Shown: positions 44,258-56,431, counted from the stretch's first letter. The stretch is 64,000 bases of DNA from Agaricus subrufescens (GCA_029945375.1 CM057069.1:310001-374000); one strand, 5' to 3'. The notes: generated by a model from the letters alone, not told the origin. A program made the numbers and translations.

Positions 44258-45273
44258 TGTCTGAGGAGTTTTGCGAGATTTGTTCGACTGTCTACTTATA
44301 TATCAATCATCTTGTCTCATAAGTCCCACAACAAGCGATGCGATTGGTCAAAGAGGCGCGGTCCGGCGGCATGTACTTTGGCCAATGAGATAAGTGTTCC
44401 CACTACTCCTTCTTGTAGCCCCCAATCGTGTAGTCATTATACCCTGACTTCTCACCCTCTCATTCTTGCCATAGCGATCTGCGGAAAAGCTGTAAGTTCT
44501 TTCAACAATGCAACTGGAGAAACAGCCACGGGGCCTCAGAACCGGTAATAGGTAGTGAAAGAATGCAGCCAGTGGTTTCGCACTTCACAGTATAACCTTA
44601 ATTTCAAAGAGGAAGAAAATTTCTCGACGTATGCTAGAACGAAAAGTGAAAATTGTTCCATCTGCGGGTTGAATCATTGAGAGCTCGAGCACTACCTCGT
44701 AATCATGATCCCCTCACCGCTAAACGCAAATAATTGCAGCACATCGCTACCTCTAACTTTTCCTAGCTAAAACCAAGTTTAGCAGTTCCCGAAGGTCCAC
44801 CTGTACGAAATTTCAGCCGTGATCATCTTTTTGCTGCAAGGAATGCAAGCGTTGGACATTATTATAAATTGCACGCATTGTAAACTGGTTCCTCAACAGA
44901 AGAATCACGGGAGAGGCCACGGCCAAACCAGGAAATTATTGCATAGCCCATTTCTATAATGTGCCTCTAGTGAAAATACAGTAGACAAGTCGAACTCTGG
45001 CCCCACCAAAGGCCTCTTCATCGGGAGCGGTTATGTCTTATTATATATATCCATACGATCGTGTGTATATGATGGAGGCACTTCTTGTTATCAAAGCAAT
45101 TCGAGACTATTATTTTCAGGCGACGCAAAACAACAAAACATCGAAACACAAGCATACTAGTAAACTGCATAGCTACATACAAAAGAATCACGACACACTG
45201 GGAGGGTAGAAAATTCGAGGCTTTTACAGGACGAAAACAGGTATCACAGTACCAACTAAGGATGCAAGAAAGA
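44258..45273. other. intergenic region
   Basis: About 1 kb with promoter sequence for the 43454-44257 gene (left) and the 3' flank of the small membrane-protein gene (right). Short open frames in it are out of frame with any exon and not supported. Confidence 0.45.
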
Positions 45274-46193
45274 TCAAGCTGCAGAAGTGGAATCAATCGT
45301 TTGCGAAGCAGTGAGAGAGCGCAGCTTGATGATAACAAAAGAAAAATGTGTAACGATTGCCACAAGCACTGCAAAAAGCGTATATTTGAAAGCTTGAAAT
45401 CTCTCCGAGGTGCAACCTTGTATTTCCAAGCTCGACGGCAAGCCTACAATTGGTCGCTCCATGATTGTGAGCACGATGGTTGAGAAGAACAATAAATCGG
45501 ATAAGAAGAAGAAGACAGTGGGCAAAGAGAACAAAACCCAAAATGATTTGTTCCGGACTTTGCGCCATGACTTCCCAGAGGCCTTAGGTAAATTTAGCGA
45601 GCGCAGTAGAATCAAAAATAAAAGAACTTACACCCCGCCATTGTTTGATAACACGCTCGTTGTGTAGGGCATTGACATGACCCTGAAATATGATTTTGGT
45701 ACCAATACTGGCGGCTCCAGCAGTCAGAGTGATCTTGGCCGCGAAACTTGCAACTGAACATGTAGAGAGTCCTGACAAAGAGATCATTGGGAACAGGGTT
45801 CTAAAAGCAAGTAAGCGTTAGCGTCGAAGCTCGGTGAAGGTACCTACGGAAGGATAGGTAGCAGGAAGTCATAATTTCGGTTCCATAGCATTTCCAATTC
45901 TTCGACCATTAGAGAATAGTTTTCACTGGAAGGAGGCGTATTTCCATTGCTTCCATATAGCTTGTACTGCAGATATGGAGCACCAAGGGTGACGAGAAGT
46001 ATTGTCGAGTCATATATAGAGCTTCAAAGTCCAGTTATCAAGTCATCTCTGATCTATATGACGCAGGGGATTCGGAGACATACATGGTAGTGGTTGACAG
46101 ATATCCGAGCATACGTTCTGGCCATAAGTGAAGTTGATTGACAGGAGCACCAGGCTGAACTGCGAGAGGTAGTAGTGTCGTTGAGATAGGCAT
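45274..46193 (-). CDS. Small multi-pass membrane protein, family not recognised
   Basis: Four exons on the minus strand give about 265 residues. The start is MPISTTLLPLAVQPGAPVNQ at 46193. The first intron begins GTATGTCTCC after GYLSTTT. The second exon encodes DSTILLVTLGAPYLQYKLYG and SENYSLMVEELEMLWNRNYD. The third encodes PMISLSGLSTCSVASFAAK and HVNALHNERVIKQWRG. The last encodes two strong membrane segments, SFWVLFSLPTVFFFLSDLLF and KYTLFAVLVAIVTHFSFVII, and ends ASQTIDSTSAA. Exon joins were chosen by frame and consensus sites. I do not recognise the family; the pattern resembles other basidiomycete membrane proteins of unknown function. A TATA box and a 207-bp hairpin element lie within 260 bp upstream. 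Confidence 0.68.
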
Positions 46194-46222
46194 GAAGTGT
46201 AAGGAAAAGTACGCTCGACGTC

Positions 46223-46231
46223 ATATATATA
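46223..46231 (-). promoter_or_regulatory. TATA box of the small membrane-protein gene
   Basis: The minus strand reads TATATATAT, 30-38 bp before the ATG and about 10 bp from the edge of the hairpin element. If used, the leader would be very short or translation would start downstream. Confidence 0.45.
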
Positions 46232-46240
46232 GGTAGAAGC

Positions 46241-46447
46241 TACTTATCTGCAGAGCCAAAAATAGGACTCGCTCCAGCCAATGGTAGCTTGTGTCTGTCG
46301 GTAAAAATGATGTAGCCTCGAGGCCGGGGCAAAAAACCCCTCTCTAACAGTCACAGAAGCTTGGGCTCGAGGCTGCATCATTTTTACCGACAGACACAAG
46401 CTACCATTGGCTGGAGCGAGTCCTATTTTTGGCTCTGCGAATAAGTA
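46241..46447. mobile_element. 207-bp foldback element (MITE-like hairpin)
   Basis: The left arm 46241-46322 and right arm 46366-46447 are reverse complements over 82 bp with three mismatches (positions 8, 9 and 73 of the arm). They are separated by a 43-bp loop. The outermost bases are TACTTAT and ATAAGTA, so a TA dinucleotide may flank the element on both sides, as after insertion of a Tc1/mariner-type non-autonomous element. No coding capacity. The near-perfect arms suggest recent insertion or selection on the hairpin. Alternatively it is a small-RNA precursor or arose by local inverted duplication. Confidence 0.75.
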
Positions 46448-47724
46448 ACTCAACAGCCTTGTGAGTTGCCCGCCGCCCAGGTCCCCGTGTGAATTACAAC
46501 GGGATCAGTGAAATCTGTCATCCGTTACTTGTATCGAAGTTTCTATCCTGGACATTGCGATAAGTACCTATTACCCCATCATGATGCTCGTCAATCTGTG
46601 GACCAGTCACGGCTCCTTTTCCACAAACTGCCACAGGCCTCTATACAGATACTGATCGAAAAATATGGATAGGAAGCGCCCGCATTATATTACAACTACC
46701 ATCGACATATTGACCCAAGATTGAAAGGGAGTTGCTGTGGGGAAGAAGAGAGGTTGCCTGGCAAAGTAATACATTGCAATCGAGGACCACTGCGACAAGA
46801 AGTCCGTAGGGGGACAACGTCAGGACGGGCTACCAGAAATACGAGGAGTCCGCCGCGGGCATTTTTCCTGCGTTGAGCGCGCGTCAGCCTCTCTCCGCAT
46901 CTAGTCCGCGTCGAGTAGAGTAGCCCACGTGATTGTAATGTTATGAGCCATATGGTATTTGAAAGACGGCCTCCCCTCCGTACAAATTTATTTCTCTTGT
47001 GCTCTATCTCGCTACTCGTGATCCCGCGTCATGATTTCATCAATCCTCATTGATTAGTTATATCTATTGAATATTTGAGTGGTCTACCACCCTTGTCGTC
47101 TTCTCTAATAAATCTGCCCTTCTCCTCACTCCCCGCCCACGTTAGACCCTTCTCCAGCCCATATTCAACCCCCACCCATTCGCGCCCCCTTGTGTTAGTC
47201 CGCGTGTAAGCTTTGTCCGCGCGCCAGGAAGTATTCATAACCACAGCGTACAAAACGGAGCCGGATGGTTACATTTACATGGAAATATGATGAGAGCCCT
47301 GGAGTCTTCTCGTTCATGATAAGCAACCCGCGTCGATGAGTTTGAGCGCCAGAGCTTGGTCCATCTGCATCATCCATTAATCATTGATCTCAGTGATCTG
47401 TCGATGTACACGTGCACAAGTCAGGTCTCTAATGATTAATCATAATAACAGAAAAAAAGTCCTCTTTTTTCTATCCCTTTTCCGAGATTCGAACCCTCCC
47501 TCATATTTCAAGCTGAGGACGGACGGTAACAGCAAGCGTTAATCCAAATAGTGTGTCGCTTGTCATGACGGGCTCCTAATTCTTTCTGTTGTTACATCTC
47601 ACTATCGCCGACGAATCAAACAAGCTATAAAAAAAATGGATCATTAGGGATAAATAATCCAAGTCTCATTAACTTGTCTAGAATAATTTCATTATGATAA
47701 AAAAGAAAACAGCCTCATTCATCT
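46448..47724. other. intergenic region
   Basis: About 1.3 kb. No supported gene. A tRNA-like T-loop word (GGTTCGAATC on the minus strand near 47490) does not extend to a tRNA. The right end is the 3' flank of the ER Hsp70 gene. Confidence 0.45.
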
Positions 47725-50660
47725 CTACAACTCATCGTGCGCCTTCGAATCATCACCACTCTTCTCCTCCTCTTTCGTAACCGGTGTCGTCCTAGGAGTC
47801 TCCGTCACCGTCTCCGTCGCCGAAGCACTCGCTCCCTTTTCCTCCTTCTTCGCCGTCTTCTTCGCCTTCGGTATCTTCCTCTTCACCAACTTATACAACT
47901 GCGTCTCCAAAGTCTTAGCCCTAGCCTTCATTTCCATAGTCTCAATAACCGGATCCTCGAAACTCTTCACAGATCGCTGTTTCTCAACCCACTCATCCAA
48001 CCACTTCTCATGTTCCTTCAAAGTCTTTTCTAGATTATCAAGCTCTTCCGGAGTCCATTTCGAGGGTAACCCAGCCTCGAGTTCGATAGTCAGATTCTGC
48101 CTAGCTTCAGTCAAAAACATGCGGGTATGGAAATTCCATTTTTGAGAGTTGTTTAAAGCCTCGGGGAAGGCTTCGATCTCTTTGTAACGATGTACAATCG
48201 GCTTTTCAAGTGTTCTTGAAAAAAAAACCTTAGTCAGATTCAACACGATGTAATATAAAAAAGGGAGCTCACTCAAGCGCAATGCGTTTATCAAGGAATT
48301 GAGAAGTATCCGCCTGATCACCACGTTCAAAAAGCCATTGGAAGGATTCATCCAACCGGTCCGCAAGAACGCCTCGTTCAGTTGACTTTGAACACTTCTT
48401 AAACGGCGTATCGTCATTTTCATCATCCAAAAGATCGCGAAGACGGTAAAGATAACTCTCGAAAGTGTTCCGAGCTTCTTCACGACGGGTCTTCATAGCC
48501 TCTTCTTGATCAACAGCGCGAAGCCTAAAAAAACCCGGAGTCAGCACTACGAACCGAAAAAAAATACTGGAGACTCACTTTTTCCTTGATCCTTGTTTCT
48601 CCTCGATAGTCATCGGAGCGATCGTCGGGAACCTGACATCGACAGTGAGGGCAATAGTGTTCTCAACAGGAGCCTTCTTCTTTTCCTCCTCCACTTTAGT
48701 TGTAGATTCGGGTGTCGCAGCCGATGACGATGACGACGACGAAGAGGAAGAAGACGAAGAAGGTTCCTCGCCTTCAGTAGTCTCCCGAGGTGGCACATTA
48801 TCCGCAGATCCAGTCGAAGTCTCATCAGTCGAGCTACTTCCCGCGAAGAGTCCCTTTAACTTTCCTAGAACAAGAAACTCCGCATCAATTACCATTCAAA
48901 AAGACAAACTCGTCGAGTAAGCTTACCGGTAATACTATCATCCTTGATCTCACCAAAGACAACGGCATCGGACACGCTCACAAATCCAGATTCGGAAAGC
49001 GTAAGAGTCACTTTAACGACGGGATCAACAGCTCCGCGTTCAGTAAGATTTGCAATGGCTTCAGCGACACCAACTATATCAGCCTCCAACATCCGTGAAG
49101 GGAAACTCCTACACAATCCTCAGCAAACGAATCACAAAACAAGTCAAGTAAAACAGATCACTCACGTATCACCAAGATCACGATAATCAAGATTAATAGA
49201 AAAGTCTTCCTTCCTCTTGAAAGTCAACGTCTTCTTGGTACCAGTCTTGGATCCGGCGGGGAATATAAGAGTCGTAATGGTCCTCGGTTTCGCATTAGGG
49301 GAAGTCGCAGCAGCGGCATACGATGCTTGAACATCATACACGCTGATATCATTAACTTTGAAGTTCTTGGTCTTGAACTGTCGACTAAGCGAAGCCCCAT
49401 ATAAAGCCGCACCCAACACCATCGATTCATCCGCATTCACATTAAACGCCATCTTCTCCTCCCCAACAAGCTTCTTGACAGCAGCCTGAATCATCGGCGT
49501 TCTCGTAGATCCACCCGTAAACACCACCGAAGAAATATTATCCAAACCAAGATCAGCCGCACGAAGCGCATCCAGAATCGGCTGAGTAAACCGAGGTTGA
49601 AGATCCCTACACGCCTCTTCAAACGCCGCGCGAGTAACTTTAGTTTTGAAATCAATATCATAAGCAAGCGATTCCACCGACGACGCAGCCTCAGTATTAG
49701 CACTGAGAATAGCCTTGACGCGACTAGCCTCCTTCCAAAGTTTCATCATCCCCTTCTTATCCTTCCTCAAACTCTTCCGATGCTTCTCTTCAAAAGCCTG
49801 GACCAAAATCTCCCTCAACCGTCTATCCAACTCCAACCCAGCAACATTCCGATCCCAACCAACACCAGCAACAGAAATCTGAGTGCCAGCACCCTCCTTT
49901 TTATCCTTCGTACTCGAAAACGCCACAATCGTAACCGCGATAGACGATGCCCCGGCATCATAAAACATATGATATTCCGGCGTCTCGTCAAAATTCCTCG
50001 TCATGGCATAATTAACAGCAACAGCCGTCCCGTCATTCACAAGCGCCAGAGTCTTGAGTCCCGAAATTTCAATAGCGTCAACGATGGCATCCCGTTCGAA
50101 TTGCGTATAGTAAGGAGGTACCGTCACAATCACATCTCGAACTTTTTCTTCAGCAAATGTTTCCGCGAGGTCTTTGATATAACCAAGTTGCATAGCCGTA
50201 AGTTCTTCGACCGTCCATATCCTTCCATCACTCTGCTTGAAAGAAACAGTCCCACGAGAACTCTCTATCACATCCGCAGTAGATATCTTCTTGTAAAACT
50301 CCACCGTATCAGAATCGTACGGAGCGGCTTGCAAGATTTTGGTGTCTATAAAGACATCACTCGGGAACCTCGATGCCTAAACCCCCTCTTCAATTAAGAA
50401 ACAAAACAATAAACCCCAAAAGGAAAAACACATACGAGATTGAACGCGTCACCACCAAATACCCTATCCGCCTTCTTCCAACCCACAACAGACTGAATCT
50501 TCCTCTTCGAATCCTTATTCAAAAGCACATCAAAAGGCGTCCCAGGCTTCATCAACGAAGCCTTCATAAAATCCGCGCCATAATCGATAGCAAGCACAGA
50601 AGCCTCCACAGCCAACGGTGCAAAGAGTGCCAATGCACTCCAGACTCGAGTTAACCGCAT
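47725..50660 (-). CDS. LHS1: ER-lumenal Hsp70-family chaperone (LHS1/GRP170 type) ending in HDEL
   Basis: The start at 50660 gives a signal peptide, MRLTRVWSALALFAPLAVEA, followed by SVLAIDYGADFMKASLMKPG, the nucleotide-binding start. Further motifs are DVIVTVPPYYTQFERDAIV, LALVNDGTAVAVNYA, SVAGVGWDRNVAGLELDRRL and VVFTGGSTRTPMIQAAVKKL. The substrate domain holds a Ser-rich insertion (poly-Ser near 48727-48765), as in large Hsp70 relatives. The helical C-terminus contains QKWNFHTRMFLTEARQNLTI, an Ala/Lys/Glu-rich end and the retention signal HDEL. The protein acts in the ER lumen as nucleotide exchange factor and holdase for BiP, helping translocation and folding. It has seven exons; the large second exon covers most of the ATPase domain. 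A UPR-type element lies upstream. Confidence 0.94.
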
Positions 50661-51799
50661 CTAGTGTATTACCGCAAAAGGGGGGCGATGGAGAGAGGAG
50701 AGTCGAATATGTCTGTTTTTCTTTTCCAAGAACAAGAAACAATGTGTTGTGTTGGGGGTAGATTTAGAGACACATGAAAAAGGGTATTGAAAGACGAAGG
50801 AGTGCGCCCCAATTTAAGCACAGCACTCGTGGCAGACACGTCAAATATTTCCTCACGTGACCACTTGCCAAGGATACACCGATCATTATCCATTTCCATT
50901 ACAGTACACATTGATCAGTCTAACAAAGCACTAAAATACAAATCAATACACTTGCCACCTCACCAGAACGGTGGCCCAAAAAAAATAAACGAAAAGACCA
51001 GGATTCATGAGCGCGGCCGTAGTTCAACCACAGGGGTATCAGATAACAAAACAAAAACAGAAAGGAATGTTAACACAAACACGAGAGAAAAAGAAAAGAA
51101 AAGCACAAAACCCTTCAAACTTTTCGTTTTTGCACATTCAAGCCAATCCAAAAAAATTTGTGCAATGTAAAAATAGCGTAAAAGAAAAAAAACCTAGTTA
51201 CAAAAAATTGCAGGTAAGGAAATAAACTTAAAAAAAAACAATGTCGTAGTTAATTCATTCGTTGCCTTGAGCAACCCACCGAGACACACAGAAAAAGAAA
51301 AATCACTTGAAAATCCAAAGGAGCCAAAAATCGAGAGAGAAAGGAGGCATGATGAGGAGAGGACGAGCTTCCGAAATGTCGTCAAGCACAAAAAAAAGAG
51401 AAAGGCGTAATGTAAAACAACAACAAGGAAACATCTATGACAAAAAAAAATCGATCCAATTCCATATCAAAGACACAAAAACCACATATAGAGATGGGTA
51501 AAGAGAAAACAAGTATAGAGTAAAAAAACACTAAGTAACTAAGTATAATGATGATGATGATGAGAGTGAGTGATGGGAGAGAATATAATGAGGGAATTCA
51601 TTTGTACGCGTGTATGTTGCCTCCTTCAGATGGCGAATGATCTTTACAGTGGATCATATGATATGTCATGCATGGTAAAAAGCCGAAAAAACAAAAACAG
51701 ATTGCATCAGAAGAAAATATGATTCAGAAGGGAAGAAAAGAAAAAACGGGTTTAGAAAAGCAGCAAGAAAAATCATTCCAAGTAGGGAAAAGGAGCTAT
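50661..51799. other. LHS1 upstream region and importin-beta 3' flank
   Basis: The right part (about 51000-51790) is A-rich and fits the 3' untranslated region of the importin gene. The left 300 bp form the LHS1 promoter with TGACGTG and TCACGTGA elements. No coding exon is supported. Confidence 0.55.
50837..50860 (-). promoter_or_regulatory. candidate unfolded-protein-response element and CACGTG box of LHS1
   Basis: On the LHS1 coding strand TGACGTG occurs at 50843-50837, the core bound by Hac1/XBP1-type bZIP factors. It lies about 180 bp before the start codon. A palindromic TCACGTGA follows at 50853-50860. LHS1 is a known UPR target in yeast, so control of this gene by ER stress is a reasonable inference. 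Confidence 0.5.
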
Positions 51800-54700
51800 C
51801 TATTGCGTAGCAATTTTAACCATCTAACACACCGACATTAAATTGAGTCGCATAGAATAAAATCAAAAAAACTCACTTCACGAGCCCATCGAAGAGTCTT
51901 CTTCGTCTCACCAGGCATCTTGAACTTGGTCCGTAACTCACCGGCAATCCAATTCGAAAGTAACAAATTCTTGATTTCTCCTCTCGGGAACGCAGCGGCC
52001 AAATCACCAACGAGACCATACGATAATCTCATCGTAGCGTCGGTCCTGTCATCGTCTTTGAGGCATCGCTGAATAAGATCAAGAATAGATGGAACGTGTT
52101 GGAGTAACAGGTGCGCTATATGCATGTTTAAAATATTAAATCACGTCGCAGTAAAAATGGACATACCCTTATCAGTATTCTTGAACCCGCTAGTGATACC
52201 GGTATACGCTTCAAGAATCCCTTCCCTCAATGTCGCAACGTAATCTACAAGATCATAATCAAGCTAACCAGCAAACATCAGCACCCAAACGAAAGAATCA
52301 CAAGAGCACAACTTACAGGATTAGGCTCAACTTGTCCTGCCTGTCTAAGCACAGTCATCGTAGTCTCGAAATACGGTTCGAAATTCGGACCAATCGCCAG
52401 CGCAATATCTCCAAAACAAGACAAGATCGAAACCTTCACATTCCTGTTCAAAACCTCGCTCTGCAGGTTCTCCAACAAAGCAGTCATGAAGTGTCCGGCA
52501 TATTTTGCACTTTGCTCGCTTAGGGCTCGAGAAATGTCGCCGACAAGACCAACGGCAGTTGTACATAGTTGAGTATCCTCGTGAGCCTTGAGGGCTGGGT
52601 AGAGGTAAGTTAGGATATGATCAATGTACGGGGAAAATGCGGTGTCTAGGGCTGAAAGGGGGGAATGTTAGATAAAGAATACACGTCATAATTAAGGCAC
52701 ACCTGAGGCGAGAGCGCCAATGACAAGGAAGGTATCTTCGACGATGGTTGACGTCTTACTTGCAGCAGCGAGTAGACCGATATTAATGGTCATAATTCGG
52801 TCAGCACGTGGCTGAATATTGGCCTCAAGTTTCCTAATCACCGACTAGAAGCCGCGAGGTCGGGAGCCTAATTATACAATCACAAAATAGAAACACACCA
52901 TTACGACATTGCATAGATTGCTAATGAGGTCGTTCCAGTTGTTACGATCATCGATGCCCACAATTTGTTCCTGTTAGGTCAAGGGTCAACCATCAAATTA
53001 GTGAAAAGTGAAACAAGCGACTCACATGAATGACCAAAAGATGTTCCATCCGACCAAGAACGGTATCAATCGTGTTGAACACGACAGGAATAACATCGGC
53101 AGTTGCTTGGCCGAGATAGGCTGCAACGGCCTGATAAGCGGCCGTTCGGTAGTTGGCCTCGTTGCTTCCGCTACCCAACAACAATTAGCATACACCCACT
53201 TTCAATCACCGAAATACCAGCGCACCTCTCAGTAACACGTAACAAGGCAGCTATGACACCTTCATAGTAAGGAGACAAGGGACCGCTCGGGCTCTCGTTT
53301 CCATCTTCGTCGTAGAAACTTCCACCAAGTTGTTCCGCTAGATTCTTCAACGCCCACGAACAATTCGTCGCGATCCTTGGTGAATCGGTCAGCCCACTAA
53401 CGAGCGCAGAGACTAGGGGATGAAGGTGGACATCAGTTTTGATGGTGGTTACCAACAAATCTGAGATCCTTCCCAAAGTCCAAGCGGTCGTGTCCTTGAC
53501 ATGCAGGTTTTGGTCGTTCATCATAGAGATCAAGAGTGGTAGGGCTTGGTTGACGAGAGGAGTGAGGACGGTGGGGTCCGGCCCATCTAAAATGGAGCCA
53601 AAAGTCATGATTGCGGCTTCGCGGAAATGCCAATCCTCTGATTTGATATTGGCCTCGATGAAAGGAATGACAGCGGGTACGATTGCATCCTGGACTGCCA
53701 TAGCGAGGAGGTTGATGCAGGTAGCAGCAGCCATGGATACATTCCACTCATCATCATCTGCGTCCTCGTCTTGTTTGGTGAGGAGCTGAAGAAGGACTGG
53801 TACGATCTCGGGCAAGGCGACCTTGGCAAATTGCCTGGACTCGGCTTCAGGCTGCTCGCCGTAATCCAAAGCCTGGATATCGTCAGATTGTTAAGCATAG
53901 TCACAAAGACCACGACATACCTCTTGGGCTTCTACAGTCAACTCCACTTCTTCCTCGCAGACTGTGGACCAGAACTCGACTGCCTGTAGCGCTACGCGCT
54001 CATCACTGTGCTTCATGCCCATCACAGTGAGCTAGCAGCAGGGTTATCAGCATGGATCAAGGGTCCTTGAAAACGGAATACATACGCCAAAAAGGGCTTG
54101 TTCCATGTAGAGAGCCATCTTGTCATAGTAGAGCCCCATGATACGAACGAGGCATTCAAAGGCGCCGACTTGGACCTGAACCGATTGGTTCTGTGTCGCC
54201 TCGCAGACGACTTGCATGATGTAATTGCGTTCACCCTATCAACGGTTGAGTAACGTTATCGGGCTGCCGAGGGTCAACGAGGAGGACGCACCTCACGTTC
54301 GAAATTCTCACGAACAAACTCGAGGGAGTTGTAGAGAGCGTGGACAGCGGCGAGCTGGACGTCAGGAGAAGATTCTTCCTTTCTTGCACCTTGTATAACA
54401 GCGGTCAGGATCTCATTGGAACGCAGACTGAGGATCTCAGGTTTCTGTAGAGAAAACGCGTGAGCAGAGAAAGAACAATAGAAGAGGGCATCGAGTCATA
54501 CGATGACTTCGCAGATGAAACCGATTGTCTGGAGTGTGGCGATTTTGAGGTTGGTATTCTGCTGGTTGTTGACGAAACTGAGGAGGAGCTCTATGAGATC
54601 AGCCCATTGATTGTTCGGGAGCTCGACCGCGGCAATGGCGGCGACGACCTGGGAGGCAAAGTTGCCGGCCTTTTGGAGGGGCGATGCGAGGGTTTCGAGG

Positions 54701-55149
54701 GTCTGCTGCTTGATCTTGTTCTTTGTGTCTACGGGGAGCTGCAGCCACCGATTAGAGAATTCCTGCTGCCTTGTCGCGTCCTGGAAAGAGGAGGGGCCCG
54801 ATGAGCGGTGGATGGAGAGAGGGGGGGAGGGGACGTACGCGGGTGGAGAGGGCGTTCTTGAGGGCGAGGCCGGCGGCGTTTCTGACATGGATGGGGGCGC
54901 CCTCGCTGCCGAGGACGGAGGTGAGCATGAGCATGTACTCGGGCTGGCATGGGGGCGGGGCGGTGAGCGGAGGGCGGGGGGGAGGCAGGAAAAAAGGAGC
55001 GCACGTAGTTTTCCCGAGACGCCGCCTCGAGCTTGTGGGTGGCATCCTCACGCGTCCTGGCATCTGGGGACGTGAGGGCGGGCGGGGCAGGGCAGAGGCG
55101 GGGACATACCGGCAGAGAGGGTGTTGGCGAGGAGGTCGGTTGCGTTCAT
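51800..55149 (-). CDS. KAP95: Importin subunit beta-1 (karyopherin 95)
   Basis: Nuclear import receptor that carries importin-alpha/cargo through the nuclear pore and is released by Ran-GTP. Spliced from about a dozen exons. The start is [20 protein letters not shown] (55149), followed by HEAT repeats: [75 protein letters not shown], the acidic [18 protein letters not shown] loop, [32 protein letters not shown] and [20 protein letters not shown]. The last exon (51823-51800) encodes only MVKIATQ and the stop, completing the conserved WAREMVKIATQ end. The length fits the family (about 860 residues). The 5' end is GC-rich while the rest is not. The start faces that of LSM7 across 60 bp. Confidence 0.97.
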
Positions 55150-55209
55150 CGGTGGTGGGCGAGAGGAAGAGGCGGGCTTCAATTTTCACACCTCTTCATT
55201 TTCCCCATC
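55150..55209. promoter_or_regulatory. 60-bp bidirectional spacer between KAP95 and LSM7
   Basis: The two start codons point away from each other with 60 bp between them (contains GGGCGAGAGGAAGAGG and CACACCTCTTCATTTTCC). No TATA box. It must serve as a shared promoter, or initiation occurs inside the partner gene. Confidence 0.75.
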
Positions 55210-55733
55210 ATGGCTGATCGCGTGCGTCCTCCCTCTCCCGGCCCTTCGCCCTGCTCACCGTCTCCCCCAGGGTCGCCCCTCCATGCGCGGTGTCGCCCGC
55301 GGCGTGCCCCTCAACAGGCCCCGCGGCGGCCCGCCCCCCTCGTCCGGCCTCGCTGCCCAGGACAAGCCCAAGCGCGAGGCCATCCTCGACCTCTCGAAAT
55401 ACGTCAACGAACCCATCCGCGTCAAGTTCATGGGCGGACGCGAGGGTGCGTCTCTGCTGCACCCCTCTGTATTCCTGTCTCATTCCTTGGCAGTCGTAGG
55501 GACCCTCAAGGGCTACGATCAGCTACTAAACCTCGTACTCGACGATGTCGAAGAACAGCTCCAAGGCAAGCCAACAACCCTCCTCATTCTCGCTATTCTA
55601 ACGCCCTGCTGCAGAACCAGAACCCCATACGCGCTCTCTGGGCCTCGTGGTCCTTCGAGGGCCCCTCATCACCATCGTCAGTCCCGTAGACGGCTCTGAA
55701 GAGATCGCCAACCCCTTCTTGGCACAAGAGTAA
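55210..55733 (+). CDS. LSM7: U6 snRNA-associated Sm-like protein LSM7
   Basis: Four exons: 55210-55221 (MADR), 55271-55445, 55494-55565 and 55615-55733. The third intron (55566-55614) is GC-AG. The Arg/Gly/Pro-rich N-terminus (GRPSMRGVARGVPLNRPRGG) precedes the Sm1 motif (ILDLSKYVNEPIRVKFMGGR, VVGTLKGYDQLLNLVLDD). The Sm2 motif (TRSLGLVVLRGPLITIVSPV) and the LSM7-typical end DGSEEIANPFLAQE follow. It is part of the LSM1-7 ring, which binds deadenylated mRNA and promotes decapping, and of the LSM2-8 ring on U6 snRNA. It fits functionally with PAN3 and the terminal nucleotidyltransferase elsewhere in the window. The third-position C bias is strong. Confidence 0.97.
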
Positions 55734-56431
55734 ACAATTGCATCTACGTAATCCCATATTGGCCAATCAGTTGTGTATCCCTAGTCGCTAATCAATAATC
55801 CTGATAAGCCACTGCTATCGTCCGAACATGTCCTTCCGGCAGCTGCAATATTCTTCATCATCTTTAGATCAGATCAGGGGAGGAAAACTCCCTACAAAAC
55901 CCTTTCACCGCCACCCCCGAAAAAATGCATGAATTGCTCTAGAAACATCGTGGTTCATTCCTCTATCACCTGACCTTCGGTCGTGTTTGTATCTAGTCAT
56001 GATTGTATGCTTAGCTCCATATTACCGACTATCCACCAAGATGACATAGCTATGTGGGTACACCCTTGATGCCAACCCAAACCTAAACATCGCCTAGCGC
56101 ATGCCAAATTTACTTCACTTCCATCAGTACTACGTTCGCCTCGACCATAAGGGAGCTCGATTTCTCGTTCAGGGTCTTCAGTAGAAGCCTTCGTGTATTT
56201 GACGAATCCTCTTTTGGTAACTTTAATTCCCTCCTTTCTCATTGAGACCAGAACAAAGCATTCTGCTTTGCGTTTCAAGGCACGGAGGTACAACTGGGTC
56301 ATCATCAGAATGATCAAATTCGCGTAGAAAAAGCTGACATCCAACGATGAGAAGATGTCTCTTAACAGCATATCCTTGAGTTCTCCACACTGGGCCTTCC
56401 CAAAGCCTGCGGGACGACTCCATGCCGATGT
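55734..56431. other. intergenic region downstream of LSM7
   Basis: Contains the LSM7 3' flank. A minus-strand open frame (55997-56371, with an upstream frame to 56422) has an ATG but no recognisable domain or conserved splice partner; it stays unannotated. Confidence 0.4.

Noticed and set aside
47470..47600. tRNA-like T-loop word GGTTCGAATC on the minus strand
   Set aside because: The flanking bases do not form a five-pair T stem, and no matching acceptor stem is found at tRNA distance.
48645..48920. Plus-strand frame coding an acidic poly-Asp/Glu stretch
   Set aside because: It is the antisense shadow of the poly-Ser insertion of the LHS1-type chaperone.
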